The notes beneath the pieces were generated by a model. That model made no database searches and was not told where the DNA came from. It was given only the letters and a program-made list of their open reading frames with translations. A DNA stretch of 64,000 bases from WHSW01 sp963705955 (GTDB lineage Bacteria > Actinomycetota > Thermoleophilia > Solirubrobacterales > 70-9), in the NCBI GenBank assembly GCA_963705955.1, contig CAVPLH010000005.1, forward strand, positions 124,001 through 188,000, read 5' to 3'. Shown piece after piece: positions 39,602 to 48,554 of this stretch (position 1 is its first letter; each line of letters opens with the position of its first letter). A program made the translations under genes and the position numbers.

Positions 39602-39699
39602 GGCCCGGCCGCGCCGGACCCCGCACCCGCCCCGCGCCGGCCCTCTGCGCCGGCGCCCGCCGCGCCGCGCCGCGGGCGAGGCTCTATCATCCGCAATCC

Positions 39700-39719
39700 G
39701 CGCCGCCCCGAGGCGGCGC
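39700..39719 (+). terminator. Perfect 8-bp GC hairpin between ssb and rpsR
   Basis: GCGCCGCC, loop CCGA, GGCGGCGC, followed by GTTTGCG. It could be an intrinsic terminator with a short T tract or a leader hairpin ahead of rpsR-rplI, where ribosomal proteins often control their own mRNA. A TATCAT box at 39685-39690 just before it would fit a promoter for the leader reading. The sequence alone does not separate the two. Confidence 0.5.
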
Positions 39720-39765
39720 GTTTGCGCGAGATGACCGACACACACGAGAGATTCAGGAACAGCTG

Positions 39766-40038
39766 ATGGCGCGCCGCCAGCGCCAACCGCAGCCGCAGAC
39801 CGCGGGCCGCCGCAGGGGTCGCTACGGCGACCGTTTCCGGCCGCGCAAGTACACCCGGATCAACGTCGAGAACATCGACTACAAGGATCTGACGACGCTG
39901 CGGCGGTTCATCTCCGACCGCGGCAAGGTCCGCTCGCGCCGCGTCACCGGGCTCTCGCGCAGACATCAGCAGCAGCTCGGCCTCGCGATCCGGCGGGCGC
40001 GCGAGCTCGCGCTGCTGCCCTACGTCGGCGAGCGGTAG
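39766..40038 (+). CDS. rpsR: Ribosomal protein bS18
   Basis: 90 aa, basic. Family core 'KYTRINVENIDYKDLTTLRR', 'FISDRGKVRSRRVTGLSRRH' and 'QLGLAIRRARELALLPYV'. It partners S6 in the 30S platform. The Gln/Arg-rich N-terminus lacks the CxxC zinc motif, so this is the zinc-independent type unless a second paralogue exists. AGGA lies 8 nt before the ATG. rplI begins 3 nt after the stop. Confidence 0.96.
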   Translation: MARRQRQPQPQTAGRRRGRYGDRFRPRKYTRINVENIDYKDLTTLRRFISDRGKVRSRRVTGLSRRHQQQLGLAIRRARELALLPYVGER

Positions 40039-40041
40039 CCG

Positions 40042-40494
40042 GTGGCGCAGGCGATCCTGCTCAAGGACGTCGACGACCTCGGGGTCGCCGGCGACGCGGT
40101 CGACGTCTCACCCGGCTACCTGCGCAACTACCTCCTGCCGCGGAAGCTCGCTCAGCCGGCGACCGACGCGTCGCTCGAGGCTGCGCAGCGCCGCCGCGAA
40201 GCCGCGGAGAAGGCGGCCGAGGACGCCGCGAACCGGGCGGAGGAGACCGCGGCGCTGCTCGCGAAGACGGTGCTCACGATCCAGCACCGCGCGGGCGAGG
40301 ACGGCAAGCTCTACGGATCGGTGACCGGCGCCGAGATCGCCGAGGCGATCTCCGAGGCCCGGGGCCTGAGGATCGACCGCAAGAAGATCCGCCTCGAGGA
40401 GCCGATCCGCGAGATCGGCACCTACATGGTCGAGATCGAGGTCGCCGGCGGCGCCACCGCCAAGGTCAAGACGATCGTCGCGGAAGCGAAGTAG
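40042..40494 (+). CDS. rplI: Ribosomal protein bL9
   Basis: 150 aa, GTG start 3 nt after rpsR. The N-terminal rRNA-binding domain is 'AILLKDVDDLGVAGDAVDVS' then 'GYLRNYLLPRKLAQPAT'. A long connecting helix rich in Ala and Glu (residues 50-80) leads to the C-terminal domain with 'GEDGKLYGSVTGAEIAEAI', 'IDRKKIRLEEPIREIGTY' and 'VEIEVAGGATAKVKTIV'. Normal length and position in the cluster. Confidence 0.97.
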   Translation: MAQAILLKDVDDLGVAGDAVDVSPGYLRNYLLPRKLAQPATDASLEAAQRRREAAEKAAEDAANRAEETAALLAKTVLTIQHRAGEDGKLYGSVTGAEIAEAISEARGLRIDRKKIRLEEPIREIGTYMVEIEVAGGATAKVKTIVAEAK

Positions 40495-40496
40495 GA

Positions 40497-40517
40497 CCCG
40501 GGCGCGACGCGCCCGGG
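40497..40517 (+). terminator. GC hairpin after rplI
   Basis: The sequence CCCGGGCG, CGACG loop, CGCCCGGG starts 3 bp after the rplI stop. The stem is perfect, and the arms could extend to 10 bp with a one-base loop. Only mixed CT follows instead of a T run, so termination may be partial, letting some transcripts read on to dnaB, which starts 120 bp downstream. The rest of this gap shows no other feature. Confidence 0.6.
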
Positions 40518-40636
40518 ACTACCTTCACGCAAACAACGAAGTTGCGCCCGACCCCGGGTCCCGTGCTGTGGTTTGCTCGGGGCCGGAGGTGGTCAGGGGC
40601 GATTCCGCCGCTGCCGGCCCTCTAATTAGGAGACGA

Positions 40637-42085
40637 ATGGAAGCGGCGCAAGCTCACGTACCACCCCAGAACCTCGAGGCGGAGGAGTCTGTTCTCGGGG
40701 CGCTGATGGTCTCCGAGATGGCGATGAATCCGGTCATCCTCGACGTCCGGCTGTCCGAGGAGGACTTCTATCGCGAGCGCCACCGGATCATCTTCCGGGC
40801 GATCAAGCACCTCTACGAGCGCAGCGAGCCGATCGACGCGCTCACGGTCTCGGAGCTTCTCGCGCAGCAGGGCGAGCTCGAGGAGGCGGGCGGCCGCGAC
40901 GCGGTCTCACACCTTGCGTCGAGCGTGCCGGTTGCCGGCAACGCCCGCCATTACGCCCGCATCGTGCAGCAGAACTCGCTGCTGCGGCGGTTGCTGAGCG
41001 CTTCGCAGGCGATTCAGCGCTCGGTCCACGACCGCGAGGGGGAGCCCCAGGATCTCGCCGAGCGCGCCGAGCGACTGCTCTTCAACGTCGCCCACGAGGA
41101 GCAGGTGGAGGACTTCCACGTGCTCAAGGACATCCTCTCGCGCGAGGTGGACCGGCTCGAGGAGCTCGCCAACGGCACCGCCTCGGTCACCGGGACGCCC
41201 TCGGGGTTCACCGACCTCGACGCGATCACGGGCGGCTTCCAGCCCGGAAACCTGATCATCCTCGCCGCCCGCCCCGGGATGGGGAAGTCCGGGCTCGTCG
41301 CCAACATCGCCGAGCACGTCGCCGTCAAGGAGCGCCGGCCGGTCGCCTTCTTCTCGCTCGAGATGTCGGACTCCGAGCTCGCCCAGCGCCTGATCGCGAA
41401 GCGGGCCCGGATCTCGAGCGACAAGCTGCGCAAGGGCCAGGTCGCGGAGCGCGAATGGGCGAAGGTGCTCCGGGTCTGCAACGAGCTCGAGGACTCTCCG
41501 CTGTGGATCGACGAGTCCTCGGACCTCAGCAGCCTCGACCTGCGCGCCAAGGCGCGCCGCCTGCACGCGCAGGAGAAGAGCGACGGCAACGACGGGCTCG
41601 CGCTGATCATCATCGATTACATCCAGCTGATGCGCGCCGAGGAGATGCGCGCCAGCCGCGTCGAGCAGGTCGGGCAGATGAGCCGCGCGCTGAAGCTCCT
41701 CGCCCGTGAGCTCAAGGTCCCGGTGATCGCCCTCTCCCAGCTCTCGCGCGCCCCCGAGCAACGCACCGGCCGCGACAAGCGGCCGATCCTCTCCGACCTG
41801 CGCGAGTCCGGAAACCTCGAGCAGGACGCCGACCTGGTCGCGTTCATCTACCGCGAGGACTACTACAAGAACTTCGGCGACGACGATGTCGACGAGGCGG
41901 AGCGGGCGAAGCTCGAGGGGGTCGCCGAGCTGATCGTGCGCAAGAACCGCAACGGGCCGATCGACACCGTCCAGCTCGCGTTCCTCGAGAAGTACGCGTC
42001 GTTCCAGAGCATCTCCCGCGCCGACCGGGGCCTCGAGCAGCGCCCGGGTGACGACCCGCCGCTGGTCGACGCGGTCGACCTGTGA
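40637..42085 (+). CDS. dnaB: Replicative DNA helicase DnaB
   Basis: 482 aa. The ATG at 40637 has AGGAG 5 nt upstream, preferred over an in-frame start 69 bp earlier. The N-terminal DnaB domain has 'PPQNLEAEESVLGALMVS'. The RecA-like domain has Walker A 'ARPGMGKSGLVANIAEH' near residue 211, 'FFSLEMSDSELAQRLIA', Walker B 'ALIIIDYIQLM', 'VIALSQLSRAPEQRTGRDKR' and 'SDLRESGNLEQDADLVAFIY' with the arginine finger. No intein interrupts the conserved motifs. The stop codon is the first triplet of a triple repeat array leading to a DnaC-like gene. Confidence 0.97.
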   Translation: MEAAQAHVPPQNLEAEESVLGALMVSEMAMNPVILDVRLSEEDFYRERHRIIFRAIKHLYERSEPIDALTVSELLAQQGELEEAGGRDAVSHLASSVPVAGNARHYARIVQQNSLLRRLLSASQAIQRSVHDREGEPQDLAERAERLLFNVAHEEQVEDFHVLKDILSREVDRLEELANGTASVTGTPSGFTDLDAITGGFQPGNLIILAARPGMGKSGLVANIAEHVAVKERRPVAFFSLEMSDSELAQRLIAKRARISSDKLRKGQVAEREWAKVLRVCNELEDSPLWIDESSDLSSLDLRAKARRLHAQEKSDGNDGLALIIIDYIQLMRAEEMRASRVEQVGQMSRALKLLARELKVPVIALSQLSRAPEQRTGRDKRPILSDLRESGNLEQDADLVAFIYREDYYKNFGDDDVDEAERAKLEGVAELIVRKNRNGPIDTVQLAFLEKYASFQSISRADRGLEQRPGDDPPLVDAVDL

Positions 42086-42250
42086 GGCGGAGGCCGACAG
42101 GCCGAAGCCGAACCGCCCCGCCGTTGAGGGGCCTGCTGTGAGGCGGAGGCCGACAGGCCGAAGCCGAACCGCCCCGCCGTTGAGGGGCCTGCTGTGAGGC
42201 GGAGGCCGACAGGCCGAAGCCGAACCGCCCCGCCGTTGAGGGGCCTGCCG
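42083..42250 (+). repeat. Three exact tandem 56-bp copies of the structured repeat between dnaB and the loader gene
   Basis: Copies start at 42083, 42139 and 42195; the array ends on the GTG at 42250. Compared with the hut arrays, hairpin 1 has GGCC/GGCC in place of GTCC/GGAC (T-A to G-C, pairing kept) with a GACA loop. Hairpin 2 has GCCCC/GGGGC in place of GCGCC/GGCGC (again pairing kept) with loop GCCGTTGA. Every copy is a 19-codon mini-ORF (GTG at 42082, 42138, 42194) whose TGA overlaps the next GTG. GAGGGG lies 6 nt before each following GTG. Three identical copies indicate recent amplification or active homogenisation. Confidence 0.95.
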
Positions 42251-42966
42251 TGACCGGGACGGTCGAGAGACTGCCGCGCTCCTGCCCGTTGGGGCTCTGC
42301 GACGGAAGCGGCTGGATCGAGGACTCCGAGAACACGGCGCGGGCCTGCGACTGCCGCGAGCGTCGCGTCGCCCAGGCCCGCACTCGCGGGGTTCGGACCG
42401 TGCTGCCGACCAAGTACCAGGGCGTCGGCTTCGATCGCCCGCCGGTCTCCGAGATGGCGCGCGACCCGCGAGCCCGCGGCGTCGTCGAGGCGGTCCGCGC
42501 GTATATCGGCGAGCTCGACGACAAGCTCGCCGACGGCCGCGGGCTGTGGCTCGAAGGCGACGTCGGCACCGGGAAGACGACGCTTGCGATGTTGGTCTCC
42601 AAGCGGGCGATCGAGACCGGCCACTCGGTCGCGATCTACTCTCTGCCGCGGCTTCTGGCGCGGATCCGGCGCACCTACGACGGTGACTCGGGCCAGCTCT
42701 CCTACCTCGAGTTCTTCGAGCGGCTGACCTCGGTCGACCTGCTGCACATCGACGACCTCGGGGCCGAGAAGCGCAGCGACTGGGTGCTCGAGCAGCTCTA
42801 CGCGATCGTCGACGAGCGTTACGCGGCCAACCGCTCGATGATCGTGACGACGAACATGAACCTCGCCGACCTCGAGGAGCAGATCGGGGAGCGGACCGTC
42901 TCCCGGCTCGCCGAGATCTGCGACACGTTGCCGCTGTTCGGCGAGGATCGCCGTTACGCGGCCTGA
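42250..42966 (+). CDS. DnaC/DnaI-like AAA+ ATPase, candidate helicase loader
   Basis: 238 aa, GTG start at the end of the repeat array. An N-terminal zinc-binding region with Cys in 'CPLGLCDGSGW' and 'RACDCRERR' precedes a linker and an AAA+ core. The core has Walker A 'EGDVGTGKTTLAMLVSK' near residue 101, Walker B 'LLHIDDLGAEKRSDW' near 164 and sensor 1 'MIVTTNMNL'. The layout matches phage/Firmicute DnaC and DnaI loaders that place DnaB on DNA, and also IstB-like ATPases. Immediate neighbourhood of dnaB favours a loader. purA starts 33 bp downstream. Most studied actinobacteria lack a loader of this type. Confidence 0.85.
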   Translation: MTGTVERLPRSCPLGLCDGSGWIEDSENTARACDCRERRVAQARTRGVRTVLPTKYQGVGFDRPPVSEMARDPRARGVVEAVRAYIGELDDKLADGRGLWLEGDVGTGKTTLAMLVSKRAIETGHSVAIYSLPRLLARIRRTYDGDSGQLSYLEFFERLTSVDLLHIDDLGAEKRSDWVLEQLYAIVDERYAANRSMIVTTNMNLADLEEQIGERTVSRLAEICDTLPLFGEDRRYAA

Positions 42967-42999
42967 TCCGGCCGCCACCCCCGGTCATAATCAGGCCCG

Positions 43000-44298
<1,299 letters not shown>

Positions 44299-44302
44299 GC
44301 CG

Positions 44303-44656
44303 GTGACCTCCCGGCTGATCTTCAGGTGCGAGATCTGCGGCGGCGAGCCGGGCCAGCTGAGCCAGATCAGCCTCGAGCGCCAGCTGCTCCACTTCCGGTT
44401 CGGCGAGTACGTCGACGCCGGTCCCGACGGCTGGCTCGTCTGGACCGGGCGAGGACCCTACGGCCGCGCCATGTATTCGTGCGGCGAGCACCGCGCCGAG
44501 CTGCGGGAGTACGTGATCAGGCACTACTCGGGCCCGCACGCCCGCTCGAAGCGGACCTACCCGAGCCTGCCGCCGGACGACCTCGCCGCCGCCCGCCGCC
44601 GCGCCCGCTACCGCGGCTGGGCAGGCCCGGTGAAGCGCGCCTCGTCGGATCGGTGA
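44303..44656 (+). CDS. Small zinc-ribbon-like protein, unknown
   Basis: 117 aa, GTG start 4 nt after the purA stop, so probably the same transcript. Cys pairs in 'FRCEICGGEPG' and a later 'YSCGEH' could bind one zinc. The rest is rich in Arg and Tyr (RHYSGPHARSKRTYPSLPPD) with a basic C-terminus that suggests nucleic-acid contact. No family recognised. The last 49 bp overlap the convergent 59-aa gene. Confidence 0.65.
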   Translation: MTSRLIFRCEICGGEPGQLSQISLERQLLHFRFGEYVDAGPDGWLVWTGRGPYGRAMYSCGEHRAELREYVIRHYSGPHARSKRTYPSLPPDDLAAARRRARYRGWAGPVKRASSDR

Positions 44657-44787
44657 TCTCGGCAGCGCTCGCCGCGGCGGCGCTCGGCGATCGCGATCGC
44701 GACGATCCCGCCGATCACGGTCAGCGGCGCGCTCGCGAAGCCGAGGCCGATCAGCCAATGACCCATGTGGGCGAGCGGCAGGATCAT
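44608..44787 (-). CDS. 59-aa membrane peptide coupled to the multi-TM gene
   Basis: Start ATG at 44787 overlaps the stop of the 615-residue membrane protein gene (ATGA), strong evidence for a real coupled gene. The peptide starts MILPLAHMGHWLIGLGFASA, has one hydrophobic helix (APLTVIGGIVAIAIA) and a charged Arg/Asp C-terminus. Two His and two Met close together near the N-terminus could bind a metal. Function unknown; a small subunit of the upstream membrane protein is the simplest inference. Confidence 0.65.
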   Translation of the reverse strand: MILPLAHMGHWLIGLGFASAPLTVIGGIVAIAIAERRRGERCRDHRSDEARFTGPAQPR

Positions 44788-46631
44788 GCGGTCGCCTCCC
44801 GGCGAGGGCGGTTCGCCCGCTCGGCCGGGTCGCCCTGGCGACGGTCCCTGCGCCCGCCGGGCTCGCGTGCGATCCGGGTCAGCACCCAACCGAGGAGCAC
44901 GATCAGGGCCGCGACGATCGCGGCGACGACCGAGTACGCGAGGGCGGCGAGGGAGCCCGGCACGCCCTGCTTCTGCTCGCGCTGGAGGATCTGGGTCTCG
45001 TCGGTGAAGCTGCGCTCGAAGCTCGGCTTCGCCTTCACCGCGGGCGCCGGGATCGCGCTGTCGGCCGGCAAGTAGATCGGCATGCCGGCGACGGTGTTGC
45101 CGCGCTGGAGGCGCAACAGGGTCTTCCACGTCCCGTTGGCCGGCAGCGGCTCGGAGGTTCGGTAGACGCCCGGCGAGACCTGTTCGAGCCGGTCGATGAC
45201 GAGCTTGCCTCCGCCCTGCCAGGCGAGCGCGTTGAACCAGTCGGCACCGGCCGCGAGCCCAGGGGGATCGAGGCGCACGGTCGCGTCAACCGTCCGCTCG
45301 GCCCCGCCGGTCGCATTGTCGAGGCTGACCCGCGCGCTCCAGTCGTCCGGGGGTGACTGGTCGCCGACGTTGAGGCCGACCGCAACGATGATCGCGACCA
45401 GGGCGCCGGCCGCCGGCCCGAGGGCCGGGGCGGCGATCGCCCGGCGGTCGCGGGCGGCGGAGAGCGAGGCGCCGAGGAAGCCGCCGAGGACTCCGGCTGC
45501 GACCGCCGTGACGATCACCGGGATGATCGCCTCGCCGATCAGGTTCTGCGGCCATGGGTAGGGCATCCAGAGGTGCGACCAGGCGTACTCCGCGGCGAAC
45601 CCGACCGTGCCGATCAGGAGGCCGGCGGCGGCGCCGAACCCGTAGGGGCGCGCCCGCGGGGCGACGAACAGCGCGACGCCCTCGACGCAGAGCGCCTCCG
45701 CGAGATAGAGCGGGAAGTGGGGCGTCGTCTCGCCGAAGACGTCGCCGACGAGTAGCGAGAGCAGGCCGCGGACGACGACGAAGAAGACCGCCGCCGCGAG
45801 CGCCGCGCCGGCGCCGATCCAGACCCTGGCCGCGACCAGCGCGACCCCGGCGGCGAATGCGAGCATGATCGGCTCGAGGACGAGCTGGAACTGCGGGACG
45901 CCGAAGTCGAACTCGGCCTGGAAGGTCGAGAGCCCGAGCAGCAGCCCACCTGCGGCATAGACCCGCCGATGGCGCGCGATGGCGGCGATCGGAGCGCGCG
46001 CCGGGGCGGCGGCGCGACGCTCCCCGCGACCCTCGACGATCAGGATCGCGCTCCCGATCAGGGTCAGGCCGGCGCCCCCGATCAGCATCAGGTGGGTCGG
46101 GCCCCAGAGGGTCACGTCCTGGCCGAAGATCCGATGCCAGACGTCGTCGAGCGGGAAGCCGATCAGCGCGAACGCCGCCGCGGCGAGCATCGCCACACCG
46201 CCGAGGGGCGCGTACCAGTCGCCGCTGATCCGGATCGCACGGTCGCTCGGCTTGCGATCAGGGAGGACGATCGCGAGGAAGCCGGCGACGAAGATCCCGA
46301 ACAGGCCGGCGAGGATCAGATAATGCGCCGGGTTGGCGAGCGGTCCGGCGTCGCGACCCTGGTCGATGTGCAGCGAGATGTCCCAGTACATCCCGACCAC
46401 GGCGACCAGCAGCGACCCCGCTGCGATCAGCGACGGCAGCGCGGCCCAGGGCTCGAAGCCGGTGTCCCGGGCTGCGAGCGCGGCGACGCGACGCAGCACG
46501 TCGCGGCGTCCCGTTCGGTGGGCCCAGCCGAGGTACAGCAGGGCGCCGGTGGCGAGCATCGCCGCGGCGCTGGCACCGATCACCTGATCGAGCGCGGCTC
46601 CTGCGGCTGGGGCGTTGTCGACTTTGTTCAT
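44784..46631 (-). CDS. Multi-pass membrane protein, unknown function
   Basis: 615 aa from ATG at 46631. About ten to eleven membrane segments cover residues 20-420, then a soluble extracellular beta-rich domain (420-560, with 'ATVRLDPPGLAAGADWFNAL' and 'TWKTLLRLQRGNTVAGMPIY') and a final membrane helix (LAYSVVAAIVAALIVLLGWV) before a basic tail. Conserved-looking membrane histidines occur in 'YWDISLHIDQGRDAG', 'DDVWHRIFGQDVTLWGPTHL' and near 'YPWPQNLIGEA'. These suggest heme or metal binding, but no family is recognised. The gene is transcribed divergently from accA and preceded by several inverted repeats. Confidence 0.75.
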   Translation of the reverse strand: MNKVDNAPAAGAALDQVIGASAAAMLATGALLYLGWAHRTGRRDVLRRVAALAARDTGFEPWAALPSLIAAGSLLVAVVGMYWDISLHIDQGRDAGPLANPAHYLILAGLFGIFVAGFLAIVLPDRKPSDRAIRISGDWYAPLGGVAMLAAAAFALIGFPLDDVWHRIFGQDVTLWGPTHLMLIGGAGLTLIGSAILIVEGRGERRAAAPARAPIAAIARHRRVYAAGGLLLGLSTFQAEFDFGVPQFQLVLEPIMLAFAAGVALVAARVWIGAGAALAAAVFFVVVRGLLSLLVGDVFGETTPHFPLYLAEALCVEGVALFVAPRARPYGFGAAAGLLIGTVGFAAEYAWSHLWMPYPWPQNLIGEAIIPVIVTAVAAGVLGGFLGASLSAARDRRAIAAPALGPAAGALVAIIVAVGLNVGDQSPPDDWSARVSLDNATGGAERTVDATVRLDPPGLAAGADWFNALAWQGGGKLVIDRLEQVSPGVYRTSEPLPANGTWKTLLRLQRGNTVAGMPIYLPADSAIPAPAVKAKPSFERSFTDETQILQREQKQGVPGSLAALAYSVVAAIVAALIVLLGWVLTRIAREPGGRRDRRQGDPAERANRPRREATA

Positions 46632-46657
46632 CGCGGGGACGCTCCTCGGTCTGACTG

Positions 46658-46725
46658 CCGATGCCCGCAACGGTCGCGGGCATCGGTGTCATCCTTTGAT
46701 GTGACACCGGACGATGTAATGGTTA
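46658..46725. promoter_or_regulatory. Cluster of three inverted repeats upstream of the multi-TM gene
   Basis: First, CCGATGCCCGC and GCGGGCATCGG separated by AACGGTC (46658-46686), an 11-bp perfect stem. Second, GGTGTCA and TGACACC separated by 10 bp (46685-46708), overlapping the first by two bases. Third, GTAA-TGG-TTAC (46715-46725). They lie in the 159-bp gap between divergent genes and could be operators, a hairpin attenuator for the membrane protein transcript, or both. The regulator is unknown. Confidence 0.5.
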
Positions 46726-46789
46726 CCCGGTTGCCGAGCAGGCCAAACGTCACGGATCCGCGGCAGGCGGTGTTCTATCCTGCCGCGCG

Positions 46790-48547
46790 ATGTTCGAAAA
46801 GGTCCTGGTCGCGAACCGGGGAGAGATCGCGATCCGGGTGATGCGGGCGCTCAAGGAGATGGGGATCGCCTCGGTCGGCGTCTACTCGGAGGCCGACCGC
46901 GAGACGCCGCCGGTCCGCGAGGCCGACGAGGCGTACCTGCTCGGCCCGGCGTCGCCGGCGGAGAGCTACCTGTCGATCGAGAGGATCCTCGACGTGGCCG
47001 CGCGGTCGGGGGCGGAGGCGATCCACCCCGGATACGGGTTCCTGGCCGAGAACGCGGCCTTCGCGGAGGCCTGCGAGCGGGCCGAGGTCGTGTTCATCGG
47101 CCCGCCGGCCGGCGCGATCGAGGCGATGGGGTCGAAGACCCGGGCCCGCGAGATCATGAAGGAGGCGGGCGTGCCGATCGTCCCCGGCGCCACCGAACCG
47201 TCGCCCGACCTGGACGCCGCACGCGAGGCCGCCGAGCAGATCGGCTACCCGGTCGCCTGCAAGGCCGCGGGCGGCGGCGGCGGCAAGGGTTTCCGCGTCG
47301 CGCGGACCGCCGAGGAGCTCGCCGAAGCGTTCGAGGGCGCGGCCCGCGAGGGAAAGAAGTTCTTCGGCGACGAGCGCGTCTACCTGGAGCGGTACCTGGA
47401 CGATCCGCGCCACGTCGAGGTGCAGGTGCTCGCTGATTCGCACGGCAACGTGATCCACCTCGGGGAGCGCGATTGCTCGATCCAGCGCCGCCATCAGAAG
47501 CTGATCGAGGAGGCTCCGGGCCCGCACGTGGACGACCGGATGCGGCAGCGGATCGGCGAGATCGCGACGGACGCGGCGCGGGCGGTCGACTACCGGGGCG
47601 CCGGCACGGTCGAGGGGATGCAGGTCGGCGATCAGTACTACTTCCTCGAGATGAACACGCGAGTCCAGGTCGAGCACTGCGTCACCGAGATGGTCACCGG
47701 GATCGACATCGTCCGCGAGCAGGTGATGATCGCCGCCGGCGAGGTGCTCTCGATCGATCAGGAGGCCGTCGAGCTCCGCGGCCACTCGATCGAGTGCCGG
47801 ATCAACGCCGAGGCGGCGCACAAGAACTTCGCCCCGGCCCCCGGGAGGATCGAGCGCTACATCGAGCCCGCGGGTCCCGGAGTCCGTGTCGACTCGGGCC
47901 TCGAGGCGGGCTCGGAGGTGACGCCGCTCTACGACCCGATGGTCGCGAAGCTGATCGTCTGGGACCGTGACCGCGAGCGGGCGACCGCCCGCATGCTCCG
48001 AGCGCTGGGCGAGTACGAGATCGAGCCGCTGACGACGCTGATCCCGTTCCACAGCGCGATCCTCGCGACCGAGCAATGGGCCCGGGGGGAGACCTGTCGC
48101 GATCTGACCGAGGACCGCGAGTGGCTGAAGGCGCTGGCGCCCGAGGCGCCGCCGAAGCCGTCCGACGACGGAGACGACCTCGAGCGCGCGGAGCGGACCT
48201 ATTCGGTCGAGGTCGATGGCCGGCTGCACGATGTGAAGGTGATCGGAGCGGTGGGCGCGACGAACGAGGCGGCTGCCGGCCGCAGGCCTCCGAAGCGGCC
48301 CCGCTCGGGTACCGGGGCAGGCACCGGGGCGAGCGGACCGGTACTCGCCTCGCCGCTTCAGGGCACGGTGCTCAAGGTCGCCGTCGAGCAGGGCGCGGCG
48401 GTCGAGCAGGGTGCGCTGATCTGCGTCATCGAGGCGATGAAGATGGAGAACGAGATCGCCGCCCACGTCGCCGGCAAGGTGAGCGAGCTCAACGTCGCCG
48501 AGGGTGGCGCGATCAACTCGGGCGACCCGATCTGCAGGATCGAGTAG
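46790..48547 (+). CDS. accA: Acyl-CoA carboxylase alpha subunit (biotin carboxylase + BCCP)
   Basis: 585 aa. The biotin carboxylase domain starts 'FEKVLVANRGEIAIRVMRAL' and has the ATP-grasp Gly loop 'CKAAGGGGGKGFRV' (about 165) and 'FLEMNTRVQVEHCVTEM' (about 287). After a linker rich in Arg and Gly the biotinyl domain ends the protein, with the biotin Lys in 'VIEAMKMENEI' near residue 550. This fused layout is the actinobacterial acetyl-/propionyl-CoA carboxylase alpha chain. It carboxylates biotin with bicarbonate and ATP and needs a separate carboxyltransferase beta chain, which is not in this window. The symbol follows actinobacterial usage. Confidence 0.94.
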   Translation: MFEKVLVANRGEIAIRVMRALKEMGIASVGVYSEADRETPPVREADEAYLLGPASPAESYLSIERILDVAARSGAEAIHPGYGFLAENAAFAEACERAEVVFIGPPAGAIEAMGSKTRAREIMKEAGVPIVPGATEPSPDLDAAREAAEQIGYPVACKAAGGGGGKGFRVARTAEELAEAFEGAAREGKKFFGDERVYLERYLDDPRHVEVQVLADSHGNVIHLGERDCSIQRRHQKLIEEAPGPHVDDRMRQRIGEIATDAARAVDYRGAGTVEGMQVGDQYYFLEMNTRVQVEHCVTEMVTGIDIVREQVMIAAGEVLSIDQEAVELRGHSIECRINAEAAHKNFAPAPGRIERYIEPAGPGVRVDSGLEAGSEVTPLYDPMVAKLIVWDRDRERATARMLRALGEYEIEPLTTLIPFHSAILATEQWARGETCRDLTEDREWLKALAPEAPPKPSDDGDDLERAERTYSVEVDGRLHDVKVIGAVGATNEAAAGRRPPKRPRSGTGAGTGASGPVLASPLQGTVLKVAVEQGAAVEQGALICVIEAMKMENEIAAHVAGKVSELNVAEGGAINSGDPICRIE

Positions 48548-48554
48548 GGCCGCG

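Noticed and set aside
42083..42250. The tandem repeat as a CRISPR array.
   Set aside because: Copies abut each other with no spacers and no cas genes are near.
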